From Neurospora crassa OR74A (lineage: Eukaryota; Ascomycota; Sordariomycetes; Sordariales; Sordariaceae): a DNA stretch of 64,000 nucleotides. Below, piece after piece: positions 12,885 through 24,296 of this stretch; the stretch's first letter is position 1; the number at the start of each line of letters is the position of its first letter. The notes below the pieces were generated by a model. The model did no database searches. It saw nothing but the letters and a program-made list of their open reading frames with translations, and was not told where the DNA came from. The stretch is from the NCBI RefSeq assembly GCF_000182925.2, contig NC_026503.1:4030001-4094000 (forward strand), read 5' to 3'. The position numbers and the translations under genes are program-made.

Positions 12885-14636
12885 CTATCTCCGATGCTTC
12901 AAAACCCCTGTGGTATGGTACCTACGCACTGAGATGCCGATGATGTACTTCTCCAGTAAACGCTCTGGATGTTCCATCCGCATACCTACGAAAGAAACAA
13001 AATCCAGATGACCTGAGCTTTATAAGCGGCCCAAGTTGAAACGTGACTCTGGAAGCGCCGGAACATGTGCATTCATCGAAACACACTCTTCCTCCGCTGC
13101 CCTCCGTCCCGCGTCTCCATTGTTATCCGCTTCTCTCAAAAACCCACGCCGACGGGGCCCGACGCAGGCCGCGGGAAGCCTCCATCGATCACATCACCGT
13201 GCGTGTCACAGCAATTACCTGCAGTCGAACAAAATGGCTAGTCGCATAACCTACACATAGTCGGTAACTGATCGCCATAACAGAAGCAATGGGTTCACAC
13301 TAGTGTGAAGTTAAACCTCGATCCGTTACGGGGAGAAGCGATTTGATAAGATTCCGTCCCGTCGTCCTCGCGGTCTCCTGGAAAGGGGTTTCTCAATCAA
13401 CCACCGATGTCAATATGCGAAGAAAGGGTAATTTTGTTTTTGGTATTGGTTGTCATCAACTGCTACGTATTAACCTGGCAAAGCATGCAATACGCATCTT
13501 CGAAGCTTATGTTGCCAGGAAATGCAAAATAATTTACAATTGAGGTCCGGTTGTGGCGAAGCAAACCATTACGAATGCTGTGGAGTCCTCTCACTGAGAG
13601 CTGCGTGTGTTTGAGGCTTCCTACTTCCACCACAACGTGGCCAGATCGACAGTCACGGCCTTGTGTCCAGGTTCATCTAGCATTTTGGCTTTGATCACTC
13701 TCTGCCATTGGGATATTAGAAGACTCAATGTTCATCCACATCCCCATCTAAACTGATAACTGACCCCCAACTACAAGCAAGTATCCGATTTTCCTTACGT
13801 GGTTCGCCTTCGCTATCTTTTCTCAACGCCTATTTTGGTTTTGCAGAACCCGTATCCACCCATCCCAAACCGAATGCGCCACCTCAAACAGAAAAGCTCT
13901 ACATACCTCGTTAAAAACCCCGCTCCAACCACATGTTGCATAGTCTGGACTGCTATGACCACATGTTACCCGGATATATCCACCAAATTCAAATGCACCT
14001 CTGAAGCCTCGAGGGCTCCTAAAGATAGTCTAGCCGTGTCCCACCACCGTTCTACCAAACGCCAACAAAGACTATAGTACAGACGGAAGTATACACCATA
14101 AAATATGCTAAAGGACCTCGGAGAGAAAAGCCCCAAGTATGCAGTTTAAGATTGCAAAGATAACCAGCAATCCCTGAGATACCCCATGTACTTTGGTTTG
14201 TTCAGCAAAAGTGCGCTTCTTCGGGCGACATGTCCCCCAGGCCGTCCCATAATTTTCGACTGTTAATGCCCGCTGTATGCAGGCTGAAGGTGGGCTGCGC
14301 TCTCGAGGTCGTTGTCGCGAATCCTGGTGTTAAGTATTGCCGATCGGGTGAAGAGTAATGAAGTATGGGGACACGACTTGCCCCATCGAGTACGGCCGAT
14401 CCGTTGCAACTTACCTTACCATTCTTGAAGCTTAAAGCTTCTCTCAGCGCACATTCATGGTCGGTTCTTCGAACAGGAACAACCAAGAACATCAAGAGCA
14501 ACTCACAAAATACAAGACTGATCCACAGCGGTTAGAGAGGAAGGGGAGGAGAAGGGGAAAATGGGGCTGGGAAGACTGAACGTAGGGGCAGGGAGATGTT
14601 GGGGTGATGCTATATTCGAGGCCAGAGTTTGGCCGA
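11325..14636. other. Large intergenic region
   Basis: 3.3 kb without a supportable gene. The part near 11,325-11,800 is the likely promoter and leader of the NIPA gene. The rest includes a 36-T tract and several short frames with no domain, no codon bias and no splice-compatible partners. From about 13,600 the sequence is probably 3' flank of the acidic protein gene. It could hide a non-coding RNA that I cannot recognise. Confidence 0.5.
12844..12879. repeat. Poly(T) tract, 36 T
   Basis: An uninterrupted run of 36 T followed by AAA, in intergenic DNA. It may be a mononucleotide microsatellite or the poly(A) end of an old retroposed copy on the minus strand. I see no recognisable body next to it. 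Confidence 0.9.
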
Positions 14637-17600
14637 TTAGGTCCGACGACGCTTGACATCTATAGTCCTGATTAGCAAGATGTTTTCCCGTGCGGATTCT
14701 TCGTTGAACTTACCGGCCTCTTCGGCTTCCTCATCCAGGTCATCAGTCCGACCTCTCTTTGCTGTGAGGGGCGGTTGTTCTTGAGAAGTTGTAGTCTGCT
14801 GTGTAAAATCATTGTTGTCCTCCTCTCCATCATCTCCCCATCCGATTTCGTCGTCATCTTGAGCGTTGCTGAACTCATGGATTTGACCTTCTGTTTCGAA
14901 CGATACATCCTGTTCCTCGTTCTCTTCGTAGTCAATCTCGTCGCCGCTCATGGTATTGGTTGTGCTCGTGCGGTTGGCCGATTCTTCGGTTGTAAACTCC
15001 TGAGCACCTTCTTCGGTCTGGTCCTTGGGGTCGGCGGTGTTGACTGTGAGATGCGATGTCTCATGGGTGTACTCGATGTCGATCGCGTTTTCTACCTCAG
15101 TATATTCGTCCGCGTTAGGGCCGTCGTCAGTGTACTGCTCCTGCATGGCGGTGGAGTCGGGATTGCGCGAAGTACTATTTTCGTTGTTTCCTTGATAGGG
15201 CATGTCAGCAACATTGTAGGTAGAGAAGGTGACGATTAAATCGGAGTCTTTGTGAGAATGAAAACGACTGCCACTGCTTCGGTGGGGTGCAGAGAAGTTG
15301 ACGGGGCTGTTGGAGTTCTTGATGCAAGGTGAGTCGGAGCGGAAAGGAGATAGCGTTGCAAGACCGCAGTGCTGGTTGGGTCGCAGTTCAACTGCAAGTT
15401 GGCTTCCGCCGGATACGTTGTCCGAGGGCTTGCTATGGAGCGGCGGCATTGTCCCATCTGTTTGTTCGGACCTCATTTCTTTTCCCCCGAAAACTAGGTC
15501 GGAGAACACGGACTTCCGTTTCAGACCAGGCATGGCATAGTTTGGGCCTTCGTCATCCGTGTAGTCAATGAGATCGTCATCCTTGGCTTCGCCTGTGTGC
15601 AAAACGACCATGTGGCCGTGTGTGCTGGGGTTGTGTGTGGGTGAGGAAAAAAGAAAAGGGTATTTACCAGTTCGATTGTCGTCACGGCCGAGCACTGCGT
15701 TACCTTCAGTAGACCCCTCCGTGATATCGAGCGAGAAGTTGCCGTCATCCAACGTCTGTCTGAGTGTCAAGTCATCACCAAGCTCCTCCGCACCCACTGT
15801 ACGATCAATTTCATGATCGTCTTGCTCCTCGGCCTCGGCCTCTTCATGATGCTCGATGTACTCATCCTCATCATAAACCTCCTCCTCTTTCTCCTCGTTG
15901 ATAATTTCGGTATGATCACCGTTTTCCGGCTGAGGTTCGTCCGTAGCAGACTTCGTTTCAGGAGCAAGCTCCAGATCACTGCTCGTCCCCTCAAGGCTGG
16001 GCTGAAATTCTCCCCGATCACCGTCCATCTCATGCTTGACATCAACGATGCCTGCCGGGCCATGAGAGGTTCCACTGGCATCAAAGTGACTTGACCCGTT
16101 AATCTCTGCAGATGGCTCTGCTTGGGCAGCTTGATCGATGTTGTCTGCTAGCGAGAATTGCTCAGTATGACACTCATTCGCAAGGACATCCTCGGTGACC
16201 TGACGTTCCGTGTGTTCCTCTGATGCTTCCTTCTGGATGTCTCCAGCCGAGACGGTAACATCCCTAACCTCGGCTACATTCACGCTGACTTCGACGTCTT
16301 CAGTACCCTCGATATCCTCTGCAACTTCGATATTCTCGGTGAGCTCAATGACCTCTGGCTCTTCGTTATCTTCCTTCTCTTCTTGGTCTTGATCTTGCTG
16401 GCCTTCCTCGTCTCGATGCTCTTGGTCATCAAATTCAGCATCCTGGCCATCCTCATGATCACCATCATTTTCGAGGCCTTCGTTGTCATTGTCATCATAA
16501 TCTTCAATGTCCTGATCGTCATCCAGATATTCATCCTCCCCGGAGGCATCTGAGTAATCGGGAGAGTAGTCTGCTCCGCTCCAGATGCCTGCCTCCTCGA
16601 GCAAGTCCAGGAACCGGCCCTCGGGGTCCGGACGGACCAAAAGATTGAGCGTTAGGGATGTCTCTGTGACGATTCCTTTAGCTAGAAGGACATTGTAGCA
16701 GTAAATGATCTGATGAAAGCTGCGCTGCAAAAAGTCTTTACTGGACCTTTCGCCAAAGTTCAAATCAAGTGAGTCAATAACGATGACCAGTTCTTCTCCG
16801 GGTGTTAACTCCGAGGCAATGACAGAACGGATAGATGCAAGTAATTCCGACAACGGTGCGGTTGCGATCTCAGTATCGGTAAGAAAGTAGGTCTCAGGAT
16901 CCATGTCCGAGTTCCCAAAGAGGGCATAACTGCCACCATCATACTGGACTGTAATATCTGTGATGCTGAATGCAGCATCATCAACAATGGCCTCGTCATG
17001 GTCAATCTGGCTTTCCTCGAGCTGGCGATCCTCGCTCACGGCCTCGCCCGCTTGTTCAGCTCCCGAGACAGCTGTATCCAGAGGGTTGGTAGCTGCAACA
17101 CCACCGACGTCCAGACCGACATCGGTCTCGGCAACTTGTTCAGTAGCCTCCTGATCAACAGGGTTCTTTGTCTCGGCCTCACGCCCGATCGGCTGCTCTT
17201 CCGCATCGTCGCCCAATTTGGACTCAGCAAGATCAATCTGGACGTCCTGGGCTTCCTGTTCCAATTCACGTAGATCTGGATTCTCGTCATTTGCAGACGG
17301 CGCTTTTGATATAGTGGTATCTTCGGGCTCGTGTTCAGTAACAGCCTCTTCTGCAACGCCCTCCTCCTCTTCATAACCTATCTCGTCATTGTATGCCATG
17401 GAGACATCCTGAGCATCTTGCTCGACGCCGCCTGCCGCCTCTGCTTGCTCATCGTTGGTATTATGCTGAGCCTCGAGGTCATCGACAGCAAATTCAACAT
17501 CCGCTGTGGCGGGTTGGGCATCAAGATCGATCGCCTGGTACTCATCTTCCTTGTCATGTAGGTCGTCGAGTTCTAAGACAAGCTCGTCGGCTGGCATGCC

Positions 17601-17675
17601 GGCATCTAGCATCAAGTCATCGTCAAATACCGCCTTCCCCGCCTCGGCACGAACGTCGAAGCTAACTTGCTCCAT
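14637..17675 (-). CDS. Large acidic protein with a conserved internal domain, probably nuclear; function unknown
   Basis: I do not recognise a named family. The start is the ATG at 17675-17673 (MEQVSFDVRAEAG). The frame stays open to 14637, but I infer two introns whose lengths are multiples of three. One is 15667-15593 (75 nt, GTAAAT...CACACAG). The other is 14713-14660 (54 nt, GTAAGT, branch CTAAT, CTATAG). Splicing gives 969 residues ending DVKRRRT, a basic tail that looks like a nuclear localisation signal. Most of the protein is Asp/Glu-rich and low-complexity. An ordered segment at about residues 235-365 contains ITDITVQYDGG, PGEELVIVIDSLDLNFGE and FHQIIYCYNVLLAKG, and looks like a folded domain. 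Motifs of the type GDEIDYEE and DDEIGWGD recur near the C-terminus, and DDDLIDYTDDEG follows the first intron. Unspliced readings would add a hydrophobic, Pro/His-rich stretch foreign to the rest. Confidence 0.8.
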   Translation of the reverse strand: MEQVSFDVRAEAGKAVFDDDLMLDAGMPADELVLELDDLHDKEDEYQAIDLDAQPATADVEFAVDDLEAQHNTNDEQAEAAGGVEQDAQDVSMAYNDEIGYEEEEGVAEEAVTEHEPEDTTISKAPSANDENPDLRELEQEAQDVQIDLAESKLGDDAEEQPIGREAETKNPVDQEATEQVAETDVGLDVGGVAATNPLDTAVSGAEQAGEAVSEDRQLEESQIDHDEAIVDDAAFSITDITVQYDGGSYALFGNSDMDPETYFLTDTEIATAPLSELLASIRSVIASELTPGEELVIVIDSLDLNFGERSSKDFLQRSFHQIIYCYNVLLAKGIVTETSLTLNLLVRPDPEGRFLDLLEEAGIWSGADYSPDYSDASGEDEYLDDDQDIEDYDDNDNEGLENDGDHEDGQDAEFDDQEHRDEEGQQDQDQEEKEDNEEPEVIELTENIEVAEDIEGTEDVEVSVNVAEVRDVTVSAGDIQKEASEEHTERQVTEDVLANECHTEQFSLADNIDQAAQAEPSAEINGSSHFDASGTSHGPAGIVDVKHEMDGDRGEFQPSLEGTSSDLELAPETKSATDEPQPENGDHTEIINEEKEEEVYDEDEYIEHHEEAEAEEQDDHEIDRTVGAEELGDDLTLRQTLDDGNFSLDITEGSTEGNAVLGRDDNRTGKYPFLFSSPTHNPSTHGHMVVLHTGEAKDDDLIDYTDDEGPNYAMPGLKRKSVFSDLVFGGKEMRSEQTDGTMPPLHSKPSDNVSGGSQLAVELRPNQHCGLATLSPFRSDSPCIKNSNSPVNFSAPHRSSGSRFHSHKDSDLIVTFSTYNVADMPYQGNNENSTSRNPDSTAMQEQYTDDGPNADEYTEVENAIDIEYTHETSHLTVNTADPKDQTEEGAQEFTTEESANRTSTTNTMSGDEIDYEENEEQDVSFETEGQIHEFSNAQDDDEIGWGDDGEEDNNDFTQQTTTSQEQPPLTAKRGRTDDLDEEAEEAGKFNEESARENILLIRTIDVKRRRT

Positions 17676-19003
17676 GATGATTGGCGGTTGGCGGGTCAAT
17701 CAAAACACGCGCCACAGACGAGTGAGTTGGATCAAGAACGAAAATTTGGAAAATGACGCAAAACTTCCACGAAGTTTCTAAGAAGGTGCGACGTATTGCC
17801 GTTGTCAAGAAATTGTACGTCCAGCAAGCGTCATGAAAGAAGCGAAGACGTAGAAAATTGGTGCACTGGTCAAAACCCCAAGCTTGGCGATGGGTTTCGG
17901 TGGATGTCTTGGACTGAAAGGCTGTGACTTCTTCTTGGAAGCGAAGCCGTAGGGCATATAGAGACCACGGGTTCTGGAGTTATGGCTGAGAATGGGCAAC
18001 CCCGCACTCGACAAAGAACGCCCGACAAACAACGGCGCTTCTGGGGCGCAAAATGAAACGGTGAAGGGATGTGAGGCGACACGTGGACTGGCGGAATCCG
18101 ACAACACGATTTAACCGCTGTTAAGAGTTCTGGGGCGGATGTTCTGGGCAAAAGTGCACATCGAATCGAGGTATGGAATGCTGAAACGCGGCAGGCAGAT
18201 AATCGGGATGCCTCACTTTCACGGAGCGGCGGAGCTGGGAGGTGGGTGAAGTGCAACGGAGTCGAGTAAGCTCTTGATGACGAGGCGTGTCACAAAGGTA
18301 GCGTAGGTATTTGATGATCCGTAATCGAGACTCGTATTGGCTGGGCAATGCTTTGACGCGATTGAGAAACAAGTTTCTCGATGGCGGATGGTTTTTCGAG
18401 GTAGGCGATGGTTTGGATGGAAATGGAAATCGTGAAATTTCGACACACGGGGCCGTCTGTTGTGCGTGTTGAAGAAAGAGGTGCAGTTGTTGGTTTTGCC
18501 GCAGTGTGTGGACAACGGTGAAATTCGCAGAATTGATCATAGGAAGGAAACTGAACCTAAGCAAGTGCCGCATGGAGTTTAGCGGGCCCTGTGGGTGCCT
18601 AGAGGTACCTACCTACTGTACTTGTATCTATGGTGTGCCCCTGGATTTCTTTTGCCAGCTGGCAGCCCCTCGTCGGCCGGCCAGGACGCTGCCACCGTGT
18701 ACGCAGTAGGTTGCCCTGGCCCGCCTGAACCCGACTGCCCTGACGCTGCAGTGAAGCTGCCGTCCAGGTACCTCTACCTATCGCTGCCCGCTGGGTCCCT
18801 CCAGATGGCACCTTCAGTTCAATTGGACCTGACCGACAGCACACCTCAGCACGGCAACGGAAAGACCACATCAACCTTCCCGTCCACGACAACTTTCAGG
18901 AGGTGAAGCTCACGACTTACCTCCAACGCATCCCAAAGCTCCCTGCACTACCACGAAGCGCCCTTCGAGTCAGTAGTCGTGGTTGTTGTTTACTGCTGTC
19001 AAA
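17676..19003. promoter_or_regulatory. Divergent promoter region, acidic protein / delta-COP
   Basis: 1.3 kb between two genes pointing away from each other. No gene supported; a 150-codon minus-strand frame at 18,121-18,573 shows no domain or codon preference. The delta-COP side carries GGTACCTACCTA at about 18604-18615 and AGGTACCTCTACCTA at 18766-18780, copies of a TACCTA-type motif seen upstream of other genes in the window. Confidence 0.45.
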
Positions 19004-20715
19004 ATGGTAACTCATCCATCCCTGTCTCCTGGTGGGAAGAAGCGATTGACGGAACATGTCAGGTTGTCCTCGCTGCCTCCATCTGCACCCGCGGCGGCAA
19101 GGCCGTCTTAGCCCGCGCCTTCAACGACATCAAGCGCTCCCGCATCGAAGCTCTCCTCGCCTCGTTCCCCAAGGCCGCCGACTCGGGTACTCAGCACACC
19201 ATTGTCGAGCAAGACAATGTCCGATTCGTCTACCAGCCCCTGGACGAGCTGTACATGGTCCTCATCACCAACAAGCAGTCCAACATCCTTCAGGACATCG
19301 ACTCGCTCCACCTTTTTGCCCAGGTTGTCACCAGCACCTGCAAGAGCCTTGACGAGCGCGAAATCCTCCGAAATGCCTACGAACTGCTCAGCGCCTTCGA
19401 TGAGCTGGTGACTCTCGGTTACCGGGAGAACCTCACCATCAGCCAGATCAAGACCTTCCTCGAGATGGAAAGCCACGAGGAGCGCATTCAGGAAATCATT
19501 GCCCGCAACAAGGAGCTGGAGGCCACCGAAGAGCGCAAGAGGAAAGCCAAGCAGTTGGAGATGCAGCGCAAGGAGTCGGCCAGAACTGGTCGGTCCGCGG
19601 TACCCCGGACGCCGGTATATCCCACATACACCCCGCCGGTGCGACCTGCTGTCACCGAGTCCTATGATACGTACGAAGCCGAGAAGAACAAGGTCAAGTA
19701 TGTGTTAGTCCCTCTTCTTTTCAGGCTGGCCTGCAAGCTCACATTCTTCTAGGTTCAATGCGCCAAAGGGCAAAGGTATGCAGTTGGGCAAGAAGTCCAA
19801 GAATACGGATATTTTCGAGCGCGTGAAGGGGGATCTTGGACACGAGGCCGAGGAAGCGCCCCTTGTTCCGGTAGCCGCGCCGGCAGCTGCCGCAGAGCCT
19901 GCTGCTTCCAGAGTCTCTTCGACACTCGACAGGGATGCTATTCACGTCCTTATCAACGAGGCAATCAGTGCCAAGCTGTCGAGAGATGGTGCCCTCGAAT
20001 CCCTCTCGGTCAGCGGTGACCTCCAGCTTCGCGTCTCCGACCCATCGCTTTCAAGGATCAAGCTCAACCTCAGCGCCACACCCACCCACGGCGCCCAGTT
20101 CCGCACTCACCCGAACGTCGATAAGAATGTCTTCAATAGCTCCCAGGCTATCCAGTTGTCTCAAATCACAAAGGGTTTCCCCCTTAACAACTCTGTCGGA
20201 GTTCTAAGGTGGCGGGCCAGTCCCAGAGTCGACGACACCAGCGCACTACCAATCAGCTTCACCGTTTGGGTCAACAAGGGCTCGGATGGCAACAGCACAT
20301 TGACGGTCGAGTACGAGCTCACTGGCGGAGATACCCTCAAGGACGTTACTGTCGTCATCCCCTACACGAGCGCAGAGCCTCAGGTGTCTAGCTTCGACGC
20401 TGTGTATGAGGTGTCTGGTGACAGTCTAGAGTGGTCGATAGGCACCGTAAGCGAGGAGAACGCCAGCGGATCATTCGAGTTTGAGGCGCAGACCGATGAC
20501 GAGAACGAGTTCTTCCCGATGCAAGTACGGTTCTCCAAGTCGTGGCCGTTCGTGGAGGTTGATGTAAGATGTCGCCCCCTCATGTCAGAAAAACGGGTAA
20601 AGACGGAACAACTGACACATTCTAGGTTCAATCTGTTGAGCTGGTGGATGAAGGTGAAGAGGTTTCGTTTTCCAAGGACATCAGATCGGTGGCCGACAAG
20701 TTCCTCATTGAGTAG
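19004..20715 (+). CDS. ret2: Coatomer subunit delta (delta-COP)
   Basis: Subunit of the COPI coat that returns cargo from Golgi to ER. Exons are 19004-19006, 19063-19697, 19753-20563 and 20626-20715, giving 512 residues. The coding part of the first exon is only the ATG: the donor GTAACT follows immediately, and exon 2 continues as VVLAASICTRGGKAVLARAF, the invariant start of the family. A longin/adaptin-small-chain-like domain covers about residues 1-140. It is followed by a charged coiled coil (about 155-200, with ATEERKRKAKQLEMQRKE) and a linker. A mu-homology domain fills the C-terminal half to the end (SVADKFLIE). Intron 2 joins EAEKNK to FNAPKGKGMQLGKKSKNTD. Plain reading of the frames would wrongly begin at 18979 inside the leader and miss the final exon. 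The length equals that of other fungal delta-COPs. Confidence 0.95.
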
Positions 20716-21507
20716 GGTTTGTTGTCATTGTTTTGAGCAGAACCAAAAAAGGGCGACCGTAGCATGCCGGCCAGGCGTCTCGATCATCATCTTCCACACC
20801 AGAATTAGAGTAATGTATGGGAAGCAACCGAGTTGTCCAACTCCCTTTATAATGAATACTGTTGTACATGGTCCGCGCCAGTGGGTGCTCGAGCTGTCAT
20901 TCCTTTTCTTCCGTTGATACCCAAGGTCATACTTGACTTTTTGAACAAGAGGTTTTTGACGCTCCCGGGATCCTTGAAAGTAACATGTAAGCTACGAGCC
21001 CTACGCATTTTTAAGGGGATGGATACCCTCATGATCCAGTACCATATAGAAAGAAGCCTATCTACGCAAAGAGCTATCCAACTCAATCATCGCTGTTGTA
21101 AGCACAGAGTATGGTAATTGATGTCGATGTGTGTAGTTCGCTAGGTAAGCTTGTAAAGGTCATACCTACACAGTACGGATGCCCCTGCACAGTATTTCTA
21201 TTACTGTGGCAACTGCTCTATCTGCACTGTGTTTTGAATCAACAGGCAGGACGAGACCACACGACTGAATCGCAGAACAGCAGCAACAACAACAACAACA
21301 TCACGCCGAGGCAAGTGAAGCTGTAGGTCTAGCAAACCAAAACCGAAATCCCCCAAACATACAAACCGACTTGCCAAGTTATGGACTTGCGCGTGTCATT
21401 CAAATCAAAATCTTGCGTCCCGGAGTTGAAGGCTGGAACCACTTAGCCGCTGCTTTCCACGTCCAAATAACATCATCCAACTGAAAGTCACCAACGGATC
21501 CTACAAA
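20716..21507. other. Intergenic, delta-COP 3' region and APC4 promoter
   Basis: 0.8 kb between two genes in the same direction. No gene supported. A short CAACAACAACAACA run lies at about 21,286-21,300. Confidence 0.6.
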
Positions 21508-24296
21508 ATGTCCCCAAATGGGCAGCTTCAGCTATTCAGTTCAAGCGCCTTGAGTGTGCCAGTCTCAGGCAAGCAAATCGTATGCAATCCCGTGATCGAC
21601 TTGACAGCCACGGTCGGCGACGGTAACACGATCTATGTCTGGCGTGGCAGCAATCAGTTGGTCTCGAAGCATACAGAACGAAACCAGAAGGTTGATGCAA
21701 TCAAGTGGAAAGAGGATGGTAAGTGAAGATCTTCCGATGGCTGTTGAGGGAAACCACTGTCTTACAGGGAATTCGCAGGCCAATTCTTAGCTGCCGGCTG
21801 GAGTGACGGCGTGGTGAGGTTGATCGGCTTGGAAAGCAACAAAGCCGTGCATCACATCCGCGTGGCAGGTCATGGTGGAAAGCCTTCTAAGATTGAGTTC
21901 ATCGCCTGGGCCAAAAACGAAACTGGTAGGAAGTCGCGTGCCAGGAAGCATAATGACCTCCCCGACTTGCCGTGGCGGGATCTCATGCTCGATGAGAAGA
22001 AGCATGTTCTGGACCTCCCTCATGAGTTGACTTTTCTGGAAATCGAGACTGCTCTCCCCAAAATTAGTCCTCTTCCTTTGTCGGGAGGCATCGGGTATGT
22101 GTACAGGACCCATGAGCTTGCAGTGCCGGGAGACAAACCTAAAAAAGTGATGGTGTAACTGACATGGCTATAGGGACGATATGTTTGTTTTCTCTACCGC
22201 GGCATCACTCGAGTTCGTGTTCCGCCCTTACCAGCCCGAGGACTCGGACAATGTACATGTCATGATCACCGGCACAGCCGACGGAGGCATTCATCTCAGC
22301 ATCTACGATTCATTTGTCATTGGAACCTTTCAACATGTACCGCATACGGCCAGAGGACCCGCCTCAAACGAGGGTCCTTTCCAGCTTTGCGGTCATAGTT
22401 CCCATCATAAAGTGCCTACTCACGCACTCCTCCTAAGACCCAAGGAGGGTAGTCCGACATCCCTTTTTCTTGTTCCGATGGACCTCACTTTTGTACACAA
22501 ATCGCCTATCAACCTGTCTTTGTTGGCGTCGAACACGACAACACTTCAGAATCTCCTTCGGTATCTGAAGCAGGCACAGTCACACATGGTTAGTGAGTGG
22601 AAATCGACAAGAGAGCTTCCTGGGCGTTTTCTACGTGGTGTTCAAGAGGACCTAGAGAGGAGTCCCAAGGGGCCGGTGACCATAGTCCAGGCATTGTATC
22701 ACACAGTTGCAACAGGACATGTGTTTCCTCTGGTGAAGGAGTGGCTTGTCGACAGCCTAGCCGAGAGAGTAAGTTGAGTAGGGAGATGTGAAGAGTGCCA
22801 TAGGACTGACAAGTATTTAGGGACACAAGCGTTGGGATAAAGCAGTTGTAAGCGGCCTGCAAAATCTCAGAAGCCTCGTCCATGAGAACTTCTTGCCTGC
22901 GCTCGAGAGGTGCGGCATCGTGCTCAGCCGGCTCCTAGGCCTCGCTCGTTTCCACGGCTCGCGTGAGAACATCGGCTTTAACGCCGCGCAGATCGAGAAG
23001 CTGTTGGACATGGTCGCGGCGCTGACCTTGGTCTCGTACAAGATCCTACTGGCGGTCATGGACGAGCTGGACCACTTCACTTGCTTTTCGTCATGGCTTC
23101 GAATGGAAATCGATAAACTGGCTTCGTCATTGGCAGCTGCTGAGGAGTTGACCGAGAAAGAGGCGACTATGGACAACGTCAAGGTCTTGACGTATATCCA
23201 ACGATATTTGATGGGCAGTCCCTTGGCTGTGTATCTTGGTGATGTTACCGCGGAAGAGCGCGAGAAGGACTGGAGAGTTGTTGACAAGAGCGATGGCACA
23301 TCTCTTCTGGAACTGGTTGATCAGCAGCTGAAGTACCAGGAGCGTGGTGAGCCTTATTACAAGGCGTTACCTCAAGTCGATCAGTTGGTGGACCATCTCA
23401 CTAGCAAGTCGGCTATTGTATTCAAGGAGATTGCTGAAGCAGAGAAACGAAGCGTGCGCTTCAACGAGGCTGTGGAGATATCTACTGGCGAGAGGATATG
23501 GAGGCATGATATTCATCTGTGTTCTCGATCTAGTGCGGTAAGTCATGTTATGCAGTTCACTTCTCCCCGAGCACTTGATTGCTAACGCGAAACTTCAGGC
23601 TGAGTCTGGAGTCCTTATATTTGTTGCTACAGTACCGGAAAGTGACAAGAACAAGAGTATGTCTCCCTTTTATGGCATCGTCGAGCATTTAGCTAAGACT
23701 GGATGTAGTCTTCATTGTACGAACCGCGATTCCGGTCGCCAACGGCGTTAGCGGCACAGCCTCTAGCAGTGCATGTAGTCTGGTCCTTCCCAACGGGGCC
23801 AGCGTGGTTGATATCAAGTTCTGGGACGACGAGTCTTTGCTCGTGCTAAGCCAACTCAAAGGTCAGTCGACTTGGAATTATTAGCAAAGACAAAACCAGA
23901 CCGGAGAAGATGAAGCTAACTCCCATGTCAGATGAGCAAAGCCCTGCACTGGTGAGGATCGGGTATCAGTCACCCAACCTAACCTACTCAGCATACGAAG
24001 TAGGAGAGAGGCCCCAAGCAATCGATATAGGAGGTCCAGAAGTGCCGTATGTTCCACTTTTCTTTGACGCGGTTGGCTTTATGCCCATCCAGATGGAAGT
24101 CCAACAAGCGAGCAAAACCAGGGGCGAGCTTCCTGCTAGGGTCTGTTTACTAGGACGCGACAGAACGGCCTACAAGACATATGCCCTTCCCGACCAGTTT
24201 GAGGCAGATTCCGGGACTCAAGTATCACCGATGGCGAGGAAGTCATGGCAGCAACAAGGAGAGGAGGAAGATGTGGTGATGGAGAATAGCCAGTAG
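21508..24296 (+). CDS. apc4: Anaphase-promoting complex subunit 4 (APC4/Cut20)
   Basis: Scaffold subunit of the APC/C ubiquitin ligase, which drives mitotic exit. Seven exons, all with GT-AG junctions and intact frame: 21508-21718, 21779-22094, 22174-22768, 22821-23537, 23599-23656, 23709-23861 and 23932-24296. They encode 804 residues. The N-terminal ~270 residues form the Apc4-type WD40 propeller: VIDLTATVGDGNTIYVWRG, then QFLAAGWSDGVVRLIGLESN, with the family's helical insert of WRDLMLDEKKHVLDLPHELT. The long helical Apc4 domain follows at about 285-520 (SGLQNLRSLVHENFLPALER, IEKLLDMVAALTLVSYKILL). The C-terminal part returns to beta structure (SVVDIKFWDDESLLVLSQLK, then a RIGYQSPNLTYSAYEVGERP segment). 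Two introns show strong branch sites, GCTAAG in the fifth and GCTAAC in the sixth. Introns are 52-79 nt and exon 5 has only 58 nt. Confidence 0.93.
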
